This document shows, one piece after another, positions 43,688 to 51,744 of a stretch of 64,000 bases of DNA; within the stretch, counting starts at the first letter, position 1, and the number at the start of each line of letters is the position of its first letter. The position numbers were made by a program, and so were the translations under genes. The notes beneath the pieces were generated by a model. The model worked only from the letters and a program-made list of their open reading frames with translations, made no database searches and was not told the origin of the DNA. The stretch comes from Paraburkholderia silviterrae (lineage in GTDB: Bacteria > Pseudomonadota > Gammaproteobacteria > Burkholderiales > Burkholderiaceae). The stretch lies in assembly GCF_004353915.1 (NCBI RefSeq), contig NZ_SMRP01000011.1:1-64000 (forward strand), in the 5' to 3' direction.

Positions 43688-44656
43688 TCAGGCCACTAAC
43701 GCGAGCGCATCGACGGCTTGCGCGGGCGTGGCGTGCATGGTGGCGAAGCCGGCGATCCACTCGGGAATCGCGCGGTAGTAATCAAGCGACGCGCGGTACG
43801 GGCCATAAGCCGCCAGCGCGCCGAATGCGGCAACCCAGGTGCGGATCTCGTGCGCCGACTTGCCGCCGTCGCGCGTGATGGCCGTGTTGGTCATGCCGTC
43901 CACTTCGGTCAGCTCGCCCGAAGCCAGGCGCTCGAGAAACGCGCGGTCCCACTCGGGATTGAGCGGATGCAGCGGGCTGTCGCCCTTCGTGAAGGCCTGC
44001 GCGGCCGCCACGGTGCGCGCCTGGCGCGCGGCGCGCGACTCGGGCGTGGGATTGCGTCCCGCGATCAGGCGCTCGGCCACTTCGGGCGTCGCGCCAATGA
44101 GCTCGGGCACCGGCGGCTCGTGCGAAATGCCGCCCGAGCCCACCACGAGCACGCGCCGGCTCGTGCGCGAGAAGAAGCGGCCAATCGCGTCGCCTAGCAG
44201 ACGCGCACGGCGCAGCGTGGCCATGGGCGGCGCAACCGAATTGATGAACACCGGAATCACCGGATAGCGGTCGAGGCCGCCCGTCAGCACTTCGAGCGCC
44301 TGCGCACAACCGTGATCGACTTGCATGCGGTACGAAAGGGCCACGTCGATATCGGCTGCGAGCACGTTCTCCGCGAGCGCATGCGCCAGATCGCCTGGCA
44401 CGGGCAGCGTGCCGGCCATGCTCTTGAAGTCGCCGATCGCCTGCGCCTTCGCGCCGATGCAGAACGGCGGCATCACGTCGTAGAAGAAGCCGTTGAAGTG
44501 ATCGGGTGCGAACACAACGATCAGGTCGGGCTTGAAGGCCTCGACGCGCTCGCGCGCAGCACGGCCCGCGCGCTCGACTTCGGCCACCACGTCCGGCTGC
44601 GGATCGAAGTAGCCGTGCAGCGGCGTGTGCGAAAGACATTCCAGATGAATGGGCAT
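43688..44656 (-). CDS. mhpB: 2,3-dihydroxyphenylpropionate 1,2-dioxygenase
   Basis: The 322-residue class III extradiol dioxygenase opens the ring of 2,3-dihydroxyphenylpropionate using Fe(II). His115 (MQVDHGCAQAL) and His179 (SGGISHEPPVPE) coincide with the two catalytic histidines of the E. coli enzyme. VFAPDHFNGFFYDVMPPFCIG near 48-68 is the iron-site region. The ATG at 44656 overlaps no gene but follows a short 9-bp repeat that links it to mhpA. Confidence 0.96.
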   Translation of the reverse strand: MPIHLECLSHTPLHGYFDPQPDVVAEVERAGRAARERVEAFKPDLIVVFAPDHFNGFFYDVMPPFCIGAKAQAIGDFKSMAGTLPVPGDLAHALAENVLAADIDVALSYRMQVDHGCAQALEVLTGGLDRYPVIPVFINSVAPPMATLRRARLLGDAIGRFFSRTSRRVLVVGSGGISHEPPVPELIGATPEVAERLIAGRNPTPESRAARQARTVAAAQAFTKGDSPLHPLNPEWDRAFLERLASGELTEVDGMTNTAITRDGGKSAHEIRTWVAAFGALAAYGPYRASLDYYRAIPEWIAGFATMHATPAQAVDALALVA

Positions 44657-44666
44657 AGGCGAGCCT

Positions 44667-44694
44667 CTCCTGGTCATGCTGGTCATGCTGCTCA
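44667..44694. repeat. 9-bp repeat starting at the mhpA stop codon
   Basis: On the minus strand TGAGCAGCA, TGACCAGCA and TGACCAGGA run in tandem. The first TGA is the mhpA stop, and the last unit passes into the GGAGAGG ribosome site of mhpB. Confidence 0.7.
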
Positions 44695-46545
44695 TGCTTG
44701 TGCTGCCTGCGCAACGGCGACGTTGCCGCGCGAAGGACGGTTTTGCGGGACCGCAACGGCGTGTGGCTCGCGCGAGACCACGTCGGTCACACCCAGCTTG
44801 CCCGCAAGCTCGACGATCGCTTCCGAGACTTGTTGGGGCGTGCACACGCCTGCAACGAAGCGGTCCGGGCGCAGCAGCACGACCGACTCCGGCAGCCGGC
44901 TGAACCAGTCCTTCAGCCGGCCCTGCACGTCGCCAAGCGCCAGCACGCCCTCAGGCACGTCATCGGCGTAATCGAGCTGCACGTCGGGCTTCGCGAACAC
45001 GAAGCGCGCGCCAAGCCGCTCCCACAACGCTCGCGCCTCTCGCGTGAGGCCGAACGTGGGGTCCGCGCCCCAGGCCAGCACGGCGAAACCGTTGCCGATC
45101 GCATCGTCGAGCCGCACGACGCGGCCGTCTTCCAGGCGCACGCGCGGCTGAATGAACATGCGCCCGACCGGCGAAGCCGCGAGCGGATCGCGGCCATACG
45201 CGAGGCGTCCGAGCAGCGAATCGCGCTTCTGGCTCATCAGGCCCAGCATGCGGCCCGGCGCCGAGTTGCCGGAGCGCTCGAGGATGCGCGCAAGCCAGCC
45301 GCCCGTCGGTTGCGGCGGCGGCAGCAGCACCACGCCCGCTTCGTAACGCGGCATCGGCTTGAAGCGCATTTCCACGAAGTAGCGCTTTACTGCGGGAAAT
45401 ACGTTCATCGAGCGCACGAAGCGGTCGCGAAAGCGTGCGCCGAAACGCGTGGTCGGCGCGAAGATATCGCCGGCCACTTCGGAGAGGTGGATCATCGAAC
45501 GCGCGTGTGCGCGGCGCTCCGCCGTATAGGTATCGAGCAGTCGACCGTCGGCCTGGCCCTTCGCGACCATCGCGAGCTTCCAGCCCAGGTTGTTCGCGTC
45601 GCGAATGCCGCTGTTGTAGCCCTGCCCCTGCCACACCGGCATGATGTGCGCCGCGTCGCCCGCGAGCAGCACGCGGTCCACACGGAACGTTTCGGCCAGA
45701 CGGGCGTTGTGTGTATAGACACGCTTGCGGATGTAGTCGACCTTCTCCGGGTCCGCCACCACCTTGCGAATCAGCGCGGCCATGTTCTCGGGCTTCGAGA
45801 GTTCCTCTTCGGTCTCGCCCGGCATTACCATGAATTCAAAACGGCGAATGCCGTGCGGCAGCGCCGCGGATACATAGGGGCGTTCGTGATCGCAGTGCAG
45901 ATAGATGTGCGGCGAGCCGATCGGATCGTTGCGCACGTCCACCACGATCCACTGATTGGGCTTCGTGCGGCCTTCGAAGGGCACGTTCAGCGCGCGGCGC
46001 ACGAGGCTGTTGCCACCGTCCGCGCCCACCATCCAGGCCGCGCGGATCGTGCGGCGCGCACCGCTTGCGTCGCTCACGTCGATCGACACGCCCTGCGCAT
46101 CCTGCACGAACGCGTTGACGCTATGGCCGAGCAGCACCTCCACATGCTCGAAGCGCGCGAGGCCCTCGTACAGCACGCGGTCGGCGAGCGGCTGGATGAA
46201 CGCATTGCGGCGCGGCCAGCCGAACTCGTCGGTGCGCGGCTCGATCGACGCGAAGCAGTGGCCGTCCTTCGTGACGAAGCGCATCCAGTGATCGGGCGTG
46301 GTGTGCGGCAGCAGCGCATCGGCGAGCCCGACCGCCTGGAATACGCGCAATGCTTCGTCATCCAAACCAATTGCGCGCGGATAGTCGATAATCTGGTCGA
46401 GCTTTTCGACGAGCGTGACACGCACGCCCTGCAAGCCGAGAATATTGGCGATCATGAGGCCCACGGGACCGGCGCCGATGATGGCGACGTCGGTCGAGCG
46501 CGGACCGGAGCGAGCGGCGTCCGCCGCGATGGGAGTGGTGTGCAT
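44692..46545 (-). CDS. mhpA: 3-(3-hydroxyphenyl)propionate hydroxylase
   Basis: The 617-residue FAD monooxygenase hydroxylates 3-(3-hydroxyphenyl)propionate to the 2,3-dihydroxy acid with NADH. IIGAGPVGLMIANILG (FAD, near residue 23), the DG motif AWMVGADGGNSLVRR near 165 and LLAGDAAHIMPVWQGQG near 295 are diagnostic; a thioredoxin-like C-terminal domain follows. The ATG is preceded by AAGGAG at ideal spacing. Just upstream lies copy 3 of the TGCRTGG-hairpin element. It is the first gene of the mhp operon. Confidence 0.97.
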   Translation of the reverse strand: MHTTPIAADAARSGPRSTDVAIIGAGPVGLMIANILGLQGVRVTLVEKLDQIIDYPRAIGLDDEALRVFQAVGLADALLPHTTPDHWMRFVTKDGHCFASIEPRTDEFGWPRRNAFIQPLADRVLYEGLARFEHVEVLLGHSVNAFVQDAQGVSIDVSDASGARRTIRAAWMVGADGGNSLVRRALNVPFEGRTKPNQWIVVDVRNDPIGSPHIYLHCDHERPYVSAALPHGIRRFEFMVMPGETEEELSKPENMAALIRKVVADPEKVDYIRKRVYTHNARLAETFRVDRVLLAGDAAHIMPVWQGQGYNSGIRDANNLGWKLAMVAKGQADGRLLDTYTAERRAHARSMIHLSEVAGDIFAPTTRFGARFRDRFVRSMNVFPAVKRYFVEMRFKPMPRYEAGVVLLPPPQPTGGWLARILERSGNSAPGRMLGLMSQKRDSLLGRLAYGRDPLAASPVGRMFIQPRVRLEDGRVVRLDDAIGNGFAVLAWGADPTFGLTREARALWERLGARFVFAKPDVQLDYADDVPEGVLALGDVQGRLKDWFSRLPESVVLLRPDRFVAGVCTPQQVSEAIVELAGKLGVTDVVSREPHAVAVPQNRPSRGNVAVAQAAQA

Positions 46546-46560
46546 GTTGTCTCCTTTGTC

Positions 46561-46606
46561 GGTCGCACTTGGCGCTTTAGTGCCTGGTGCGACCCCATGC
46601 AGGGCC
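46561..46606 (-). promoter_or_regulatory. TGCRTGG-hairpin intergenic element, copy 3 (mhpA leader)
   Basis: GGTCGCAC (46561-46568) pairs perfectly with GTGCGACC (46587-46594) around an inner GGCGCT/AGTGCC stem. CCATGCAGGGC follows. On the minus strand the stem ends directly before GACAAAGGAGACAAC and the mhpA ATG, almost the same junction as in the mgtC-like gene. Confidence 0.65.
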
Positions 46607-46743
46607 CGCGCGACTCATCGGCCGCTGCGGATGCTGACAGGGGGTGCCTGAAAACGGATCACCGTGTTGGAAGCGGTGTCGCCAACGGGTGAATGCAAGC
46701 GAGTCTAGGGGCGCGCCAGAGCGCTCTCAACATTTTTAGAGAA

Positions 46744-46762
46744 ATGTGCATAGAATGCACAT
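46744..46762 (+). promoter_or_regulatory. palindromic operator upstream of mhpR
   Basis: ATGTGCAT and ATGCACAT are perfect 8-bp arms with a 3-bp spacer, 23 bp before the mhpR start. This suits an IclR-type dimer; autoregulation and control of mhpA are both possible. Confidence 0.65.
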
Positions 46763-46785
46763 GATTGATTTAAAAGAGATTTTTC

Positions 46786-47598
46786 ATGACGAAGTACGTA
46801 AACGTCCGAGGCCTGGCGCGCGGGCTGGAGGTGCTCCGGGCGCTCAATGCCATGGAGAACGGGCGCGCGACGAGCCAGCAACTGAGCGAGGCCACGGGCC
46901 TGCATCGCACGACGGTGCGGCGTTTGCTGGAGACGCTGGTGGAGGAGAATTTCGTGCGGCGCAGCGCATCGGACGACAGCTTCCGCCTCACGATCAACGT
47001 GCGCGCCTTGAGCGAAGGCTTTACGGATGACGAAAGGATCGCGACCGTCGCGCCGCCCATCATGGGCCAGTTGCTGCAACGCATCGTCTGGCCATCGGAC
47101 CTCACGACGCCCGACGGCGACGCGATGATCATCCGCGAGACCACCCACCGTTTCAGCCCGCTCTCGTTTCACCGCGCGATGGTGGGCCGCCGCCTGCCGA
47201 TGCTGCTCACGGCGGCGGGCCGCGCCTACTTCGCCGCCTGCCCCGAGGCGGAACGCGAGGACATTCTGGATCTGCTGCGCGCGGGTGCGGGCGGCGAGCA
47301 GCAACAGCAGCTCGCCTCGGACGCCGCGTTCATCCGCAATCTCGTGCGGCAAACGCGTGCCGACGGATTCGGCTCGAATCACGGCGACTGGGCGGACCAG
47401 CGCAAGATCGGCGCGCTCGCGGTGGCCATCGGGGCGCATGAGCGCGTGATCGCGAGCCTCAACGTCATCTACCTGGAACAGGCGATCCTTCCCGCGGAAG
47501 CGGTGCGCCGCTTCGTGCCCGAGTTGCAGCGTGCGGCGCAGGAGATGGAAAAGGCGCTGGAAGTGCAGGAAGACGACGTGGGCGGCGCCAAAGGCTAA
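46786..47598 (+). CDS. mhpR: IclR-family regulator of the mhp genes
   Basis: The 270-residue protein has an N-terminal winged helix (RGLARGLEVLRALNAMENGR, then SEATGLHRTTVRRLLETLVE). A C-terminal IclR effector domain follows (about 85-255, with RRLPMLLTAAGRAYFAACP and KIGALAVAIGAHERVIASLN). E. coli MhpR is an activator that responds to 3-hydroxyphenylpropionate with the related IclR fold. Its divergent position to mhpA supports the same role here. A palindrome lies just before the gene. Confidence 0.93.
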   Translation: MTKYVNVRGLARGLEVLRALNAMENGRATSQQLSEATGLHRTTVRRLLETLVEENFVRRSASDDSFRLTINVRALSEGFTDDERIATVAPPIMGQLLQRIVWPSDLTTPDGDAMIIRETTHRFSPLSFHRAMVGRRLPMLLTAAGRAYFAACPEAEREDILDLLRAGAGGEQQQQLASDAAFIRNLVRQTRADGFGSNHGDWADQRKIGALAVAIGAHERVIASLNVIYLEQAILPAEAVRRFVPELQRAAQEMEKALEVQEDDVGGAKG

Positions 47599-47628
47599 AC
47601 GACTACTCGCACGGGAACATGCGCATCG

Positions 47629-48525
47629 TCACGACGTTTGCACACGGTCTCGCACATTCGCGCGCACGAGCTCGAATAGCGCGTCGAGCTCCGCGCCATG
47701 CGGCTCCTTGCGGGCAACCATCAGCAGATCGATACGCGGCGGCTCGCCTGCCAGCGGCCGCGTACAGATCGCCGCGCTCGTGAGCGATTCGACATACGCT
47801 GGCAGCAGCGCATAGCCGAGCCCCATGCCCACGAGATTCAGATTCAGCAGAATATTGGTGGCCACCTGCGCGACTTTGCGTTCGACCTCGTGCGCCGCGA
47901 ACCACGCATCGGCCACGTCATACACTTGCCCAGAAAACTGCGGATGCGTGCTGATGAACGGCTCGCCATTCAGCATGCGCGGTTCAATGCGTTCGTGCTG
48001 CGCGAGCGAATGAGCACTCGGCAGCACCACCACGAGCGGCTCGGTCAGCACCACTTCGCTCGCCAGCGCACTGGACTGCACGGGCCGCCGCATAAAGGCC
48101 ACGTCGATCTCGCCGCGCAGCAGCGCCTCTTCCTGGTCGGCGGTCGGCAGGCTGCGCAGCTCCACGTTCACATCGGGAAAGCGCAGGCGCAAGCGCGGCA
48201 GGATGGCCGGGAAAACCCGAATCTCGGCGGCGGGCACGAAACCGATCGTGACGGTTGCGCGACCCTGCCCCACCTGACGCGCACGCGCCACCGCACGATC
48301 GGCCTGCGCCACCACGAGCCGCGCTTCGGCGAGAAAGACTTTGCCGGCCTCGGTCAGCTCGACCTTGCGGCGAGTGCGCTCGAAAAGCGGCGTCCCCACT
48401 TCGTCTTCGAGATTGCGGATCTGCTGGCTCAACGAGGGCTGCGCCGTGTGCAGACGCTCGGCCGCGCGCGTGAAGCTCAGCTCGTCGGCAACGGCAATGA
48501 AATAGCGCAGGTGTCTCAGTTCCAT
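47629..48525 (-). CDS. hcaR: LysR-family regulator of the hca genes
   Basis: The 298-residue protein has the LysR HTH at residues 1-60 (MELRHLRYFIAVADELSFT, AAERLHTAQPSLSQQIRNLE) and the usual substrate-binding domain with TIGFVPAAEIRVFP near 93. It is divergent from hcaE, 135 bp away, as is E. coli HcaR, which activates with phenylpropionate or cinnamate. It is convergent with mhpR, 30 bp away, thus joining the two pathway halves. Confidence 0.92.
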   Translation of the reverse strand: MELRHLRYFIAVADELSFTRAAERLHTAQPSLSQQIRNLEDEVGTPLFERTRRKVELTEAGKVFLAEARLVVAQADRAVARARQVGQGRATVTIGFVPAAEIRVFPAILPRLRLRFPDVNVELRSLPTADQEEALLRGEIDVAFMRRPVQSSALASEVVLTEPLVVVLPSAHSLAQHERIEPRMLNGEPFISTHPQFSGQVYDVADAWFAAHEVERKVAQVATNILLNLNLVGMGLGYALLPAYVESLTSAAICTRPLAGEPPRIDLLMVARKEPHGAELDALFELVRANVRDRVQTS

Positions 48526-48543
48526 GCTCGAGGCGTCGTCTGG

Positions 48544-48594
48544 TTATCGTTCAAAAGTCTAACTGGCTACAAACAAAATATTTCACAACGATAA
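48544..48594. promoter_or_regulatory. hcaR/hcaE intergenic inverted repeat
   Basis: TTATCGTT (48544-48551) and AACGATAA (48587-48594) are perfect inverted copies with 35 bp between, in an AT-rich divergent promoter region. Such spacing fits a LysR-type regulator bound at recall and activation sites. Confidence 0.55.
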
Positions 48595-48660
48595 AGCGAA
48601 CGACGAAGATCCGTCTGCATTCCCGCAAAAAAAGGCAATGCTGCCACGGAGGAGACTCGC

Positions 48661-50025
48661 ATGTCCGCAACCATCGACATCGATGCACTTGTCGACGCGC
48701 ACAACGGCCGCGTCACGTCGTCGATCTATACCGACCCCGACATCTACGCGCTAGAACTCGAGCGCATCTTCGGCCGCTGCTGGCTGTTCCTCGCTCACGT
48801 CAGTCAAATACCGAAAGCCTGCGACTTTTTCAATACCTACATGGGCGAGGATCCCGTGGTGGTGGTGCGCCAGAAAGACGGCTCGATCAAGGCGTTTCTC
48901 AATCAATGCCGCCATCGCTCGATGCGTGTGAGCTTCGCCGATTGCGGCAACACGCGCGCGTTCACGTGCCCCTATCACGGCTGGTCGTATGGCGTCGACG
49001 GCGCGTTGATCGACGTGCCGCTCGAGTCGCGCGCCTACCCGCAAGGCCTGTGCAAGGAGAAGTGGGGCTTGCAGGAAGTCACGCGTGTGGCCGTCTACAA
49101 GGGCCTCGTGTTCGGCAACTGGGACGCGGGCGCGCCCGACCTCGAAACCTATATGGGCGATATTGCCTGGTATCTCGACGGCGTGCTCGACCGGCGCGAG
49201 GGCGGCACCGAGATCATTGGCGGTGTGCACAAATGGGTCATCGACTGCAACTGGAAATTTCCCGCGGAGCAGTTCGCGAGCGACCAGTATCACGCCTTGT
49301 TCACGCATGCCTCCGCGGTGGAAGTGCTGGGCGCGAAAGCCGGCGCAGAGGGAAGCCAAAGCGGCGCGCTCGGCGCGGGCCAGACCGCGCGCCCCGTGTG
49401 GGAAACCGCGAAAGACGCGTTGCAATACGGGCAGGCGGGCCACGGCAGCGGCTTCTTCTTCACCGAGCAGCCCGACGCGAACGTATGGGTGGACGGCGAA
49501 GTTTCGCAGTACTTCCGCGACACCTACGCCGAAGCCGAAGCGCGCCTCGGCAAGGTGCGCGCGATGCGGCTTGCGGGACACAACAACATGTTCCCGACGC
49601 TGTCCTGGCTCAACGGCACGGCTACGTTGCGCGTGTGGCATCCGCGCGGGCCGAATCAGGTCGAGGTGTGGGCCTTCTGCATCGCCGACAAGGCCGCATC
49701 GGCCGACGTGAAAGCCGCCTTCGAGCGCAGTGCGACGCGAGCATTCGGCCCAGCCGGCTTCCTCGAACAGGACGACTCGGAGAACTGGGCAGAAGTGCAA
49801 AAGGTGCTGCGCGGCAACCGCGCGCGCCAGACCAAACTATGCATGGAGATGGGTATGGGCGGCGAGCGCGTGCGCGAAGACGGCATTCCTGGTATGACTA
49901 ATTACATTTTCTCGGAGACGGCCGCGCGCGGCATGTACCGGCGGTGGGCCGATCTTTTGATGTCGCAAACGTGGGACGAAGTGAACGCGCGCACGGCGCA
50001 GTACGAAGCGGAGGTCCTCAAATGA
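48661..50025 (+). CDS. hcaE: 3-phenylpropionate/cinnamate dioxygenase, large (alpha) subunit
   Basis: The 454-residue oxygenase subunit has a Rieske [2Fe-2S] site (Cys83-x-His85 and Cys103-x2-His106; NQCRHRSMRVS, FTCPYHGWSYG). The mononuclear iron centre is seen in NWKFPAEQFASDQYHALFTH (ligands from DxYHxxxxH). It dihydroxylates the aromatic ring of phenylpropionate or cinnamate. AGGAG lies before the ATG. It overlaps hcaF by ATGA. Confidence 0.96.
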   Translation: MSATIDIDALVDAHNGRVTSSIYTDPDIYALELERIFGRCWLFLAHVSQIPKACDFFNTYMGEDPVVVVRQKDGSIKAFLNQCRHRSMRVSFADCGNTRAFTCPYHGWSYGVDGALIDVPLESRAYPQGLCKEKWGLQEVTRVAVYKGLVFGNWDAGAPDLETYMGDIAWYLDGVLDRREGGTEIIGGVHKWVIDCNWKFPAEQFASDQYHALFTHASAVEVLGAKAGAEGSQSGALGAGQTARPVWETAKDALQYGQAGHGSGFFFTEQPDANVWVDGEVSQYFRDTYAEAEARLGKVRAMRLAGHNNMFPTLSWLNGTATLRVWHPRGPNQVEVWAFCIADKAASADVKAAFERSATRAFGPAGFLEQDDSENWAEVQKVLRGNRARQTKLCMEMGMGGERVREDGIPGMTNYIFSETAARGMYRRWADLLMSQTWDEVNARTAQYEAEVLK

Positions 50026-50594
50026 GCGAAACCGCCGCAATGGAAGCTGCGCCCGTCGGCTTGCCGCACGCCCGCGTGCCGCACGCCCTCCATCACGAAA
50101 TCGAGCAATTCCTCTTTGACGAAGCCGCGCTGCTCGACGAATGGCGCTTTCGCGACTGGCTCGATCTCATGGCACAGGACATTCACTACACCATGCGCAC
50201 GACGGTCAATGCGCAGACGCGCGATCGCCGGCGCGGCGTGCAACCGCCCACTACGTGGATCTTCAACGACACGCACTTTCAGCTAGAACGCCGCGTGGCG
50301 CGCCTGGAAACGGGGATGGCATGGGCCGAGGAGCCGCCCTCGCGCACGCGCCACCTCGTGACGAACCTGCGCGTGCGCCCCACCGCATCGCCCAACGAAT
50401 ACGAGGCGCACGTGAATTATCTGCTCTATCGCGCGCAGAAAGAGCGCGACGAAACCATTTACGTGGGCCGCCGCATCGACCGGGTGCGCCGCATGGCCAA
50501 TGCGGGCGTCGCGCCCGGCTGGCAAGTCTGCCGCCGCGAGATCGCGCTCGATCAGGCGGTGCTGTCCTCCCATAACCTGAGTGTACTTTTTTGA
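50022..50594 (+). CDS. hcaF: 3-phenylpropionate/cinnamate dioxygenase, small (beta) subunit
   Basis: The 190-residue subunit of the SnoaL-like beta-subunit fold shows EIEQFLFDEAALLDEWRFRDW near 27-47, LMAQDIHYTMRT and TRHLVTNLRV near 113, all typical of ring-hydroxylating dioxygenase beta chains. It caps the alpha3beta3 oxygenase and carries no cofactor. The start at 50022 overlaps the hcaE stop. Confidence 0.96.
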   Translation: MSETAAMEAAPVGLPHARVPHALHHEIEQFLFDEAALLDEWRFRDWLDLMAQDIHYTMRTTVNAQTRDRRRGVQPPTTWIFNDTHFQLERRVARLETGMAWAEEPPSRTRHLVTNLRVRPTASPNEYEAHVNYLLYRAQKERDETIYVGRRIDRVRRMANAGVAPGWQVCRREIALDQAVLSSHNLSVLF

Positions 50595-50596
50595 TC

Positions 50597-50917
50597 ATGG
50601 CCCGTATCTTTGTCTGCCACGACGACGCATTGCCCGATGGCGAAGCCATCAAGGTCGATGCCCCGACCACCGCCATCGCGGTTTTCAGGGTGAACGGCGC
50701 GCTCTATGCGCTGAACGACCGCTGCACGCACGGCAATGCTTCGATGTCCGAAGGTTACATCGAGAACGACGGCACGGTGGAATGCCCGCTGCACGCCGCG
50801 CGCTTTTGCCTGAAGACCGGCGCGGCGCTGTGCCAGCCCGCCACCGAGGCGCTCACGACCTTCCCGGTCGCATTGGTCGACGGCGCTGTTTACGTCGACG
50901 TTCCGGAGGCCGCGTGA
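50597..50917 (+). CDS. hcaC: phenylpropionate dioxygenase ferredoxin component
   Basis: The 106-residue Rieske ferredoxin passes electrons from HcaD to HcaE/HcaF. The cluster ligands are Cys43-x-His45 (DRCTHGNASM) and Cys63-x2-His66 (VECPLHAARF). It starts 2 bp after hcaF and overlaps hcaB by one base (TGATG). Confidence 0.96.
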   Translation: MARIFVCHDDALPDGEAIKVDAPTTAIAVFRVNGALYALNDRCTHGNASMSEGYIENDGTVECPLHAARFCLKTGAALCQPATEALTTFPVALVDGAVYVDVPEAA

Positions 50918-51744
50918 TGACTGCGTCCAAAGGCTGGCTCGACAACGAAGTGGCCTTGATCACGGGCGGTGGCTCGGGCCTCGGTCTCGCGCTCGTCGAG
51001 CGTTTTGTCGAAGAAGGCGCGCGCGTGGTCGTGCTCGAACGCTCGGCGCAGAAGGTCGCGGCGCTGCGCGAGCGCTTCGGCGCGCACACGCTCGTCGCCG
51101 TGCAGGGCGACGTCAGCGCCTATGCCGACAACGAACGCGCCGTGCTGGCCGCCGTCGACGCCTTCGGCAAGCTCGACGTCTTCATCGGCAATGCGGCGAT
51201 CTGGGACCACGCGTCGAGCCTCGTCGACCTCTCGCCGGAGCAACTCGAAAGCGGCTTTCACGAGCTCTTCGCGATCAACGTGAAGGGCTATCTGCTCGGC
51301 GCGAAGGCCGCCGCGCGGTCGCTCATCGCGAGCGAAGGCAGCATGATCTTCACGCTCTCGAACTCGGCGTTCTATCCGGGCGGCGGCGGACCGCTCTACA
51401 CGGCGAGCAAGCACGCCGCCGTGGGCATCATCCGCCAGCTCGCCTACGAGCTCGCGCCGAAGGTGCGCGTCAACGGCGTGGGCCCGTGCGGCATGGCAAG
51501 CGATCTGCGCGGCCCGGTTTCGCTCGGCCAGCAAGATCTGCGCATCATGGACTCGCGCACGCCCGAAGCCATCGCCGGCATTCTGCCGCTGCAATTCTTT
51601 CCACAGCCCGCGGACTTCACCGGCCCCTATGTGATGCTCGCCTCGCGTGCGAACAACCGCGTGCTCAGCGGCGTGATGATCAACGCGGACGCCGGGCTTG
51701 GGATTCGCGGCATCCGCCATGCCGCGGGCGGCCTGCATCTCTGA
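50917..51744 (+). CDS. hcaB: 3-(cis-5,6-dihydroxycyclohexadienyl)propanoate dehydrogenase
   Basis: The 275-residue SDR re-aromatises the cis-dihydrodiol to 2,3-dihydroxyphenylpropionate with NAD. TGGGSGLG (16-23), GNAAIWD near 88 and the active-site YTASK near 157 are present; AIWD is common to cis-diol dehydrogenases. GGAGG lies upstream. The gene overlaps neighbours on both ends (ATGA-type), showing tight coupling. Confidence 0.96.
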   Translation: MTASKGWLDNEVALITGGGSGLGLALVERFVEEGARVVVLERSAQKVAALRERFGAHTLVAVQGDVSAYADNERAVLAAVDAFGKLDVFIGNAAIWDHASSLVDLSPEQLESGFHELFAINVKGYLLGAKAAARSLIASEGSMIFTLSNSAFYPGGGGPLYTASKHAAVGIIRQLAYELAPKVRVNGVGPCGMASDLRGPVSLGQQDLRIMDSRTPEAIAGILPLQFFPQPADFTGPYVMLASRANNRVLSGVMINADAGLGIRGIRHAAGGLHL

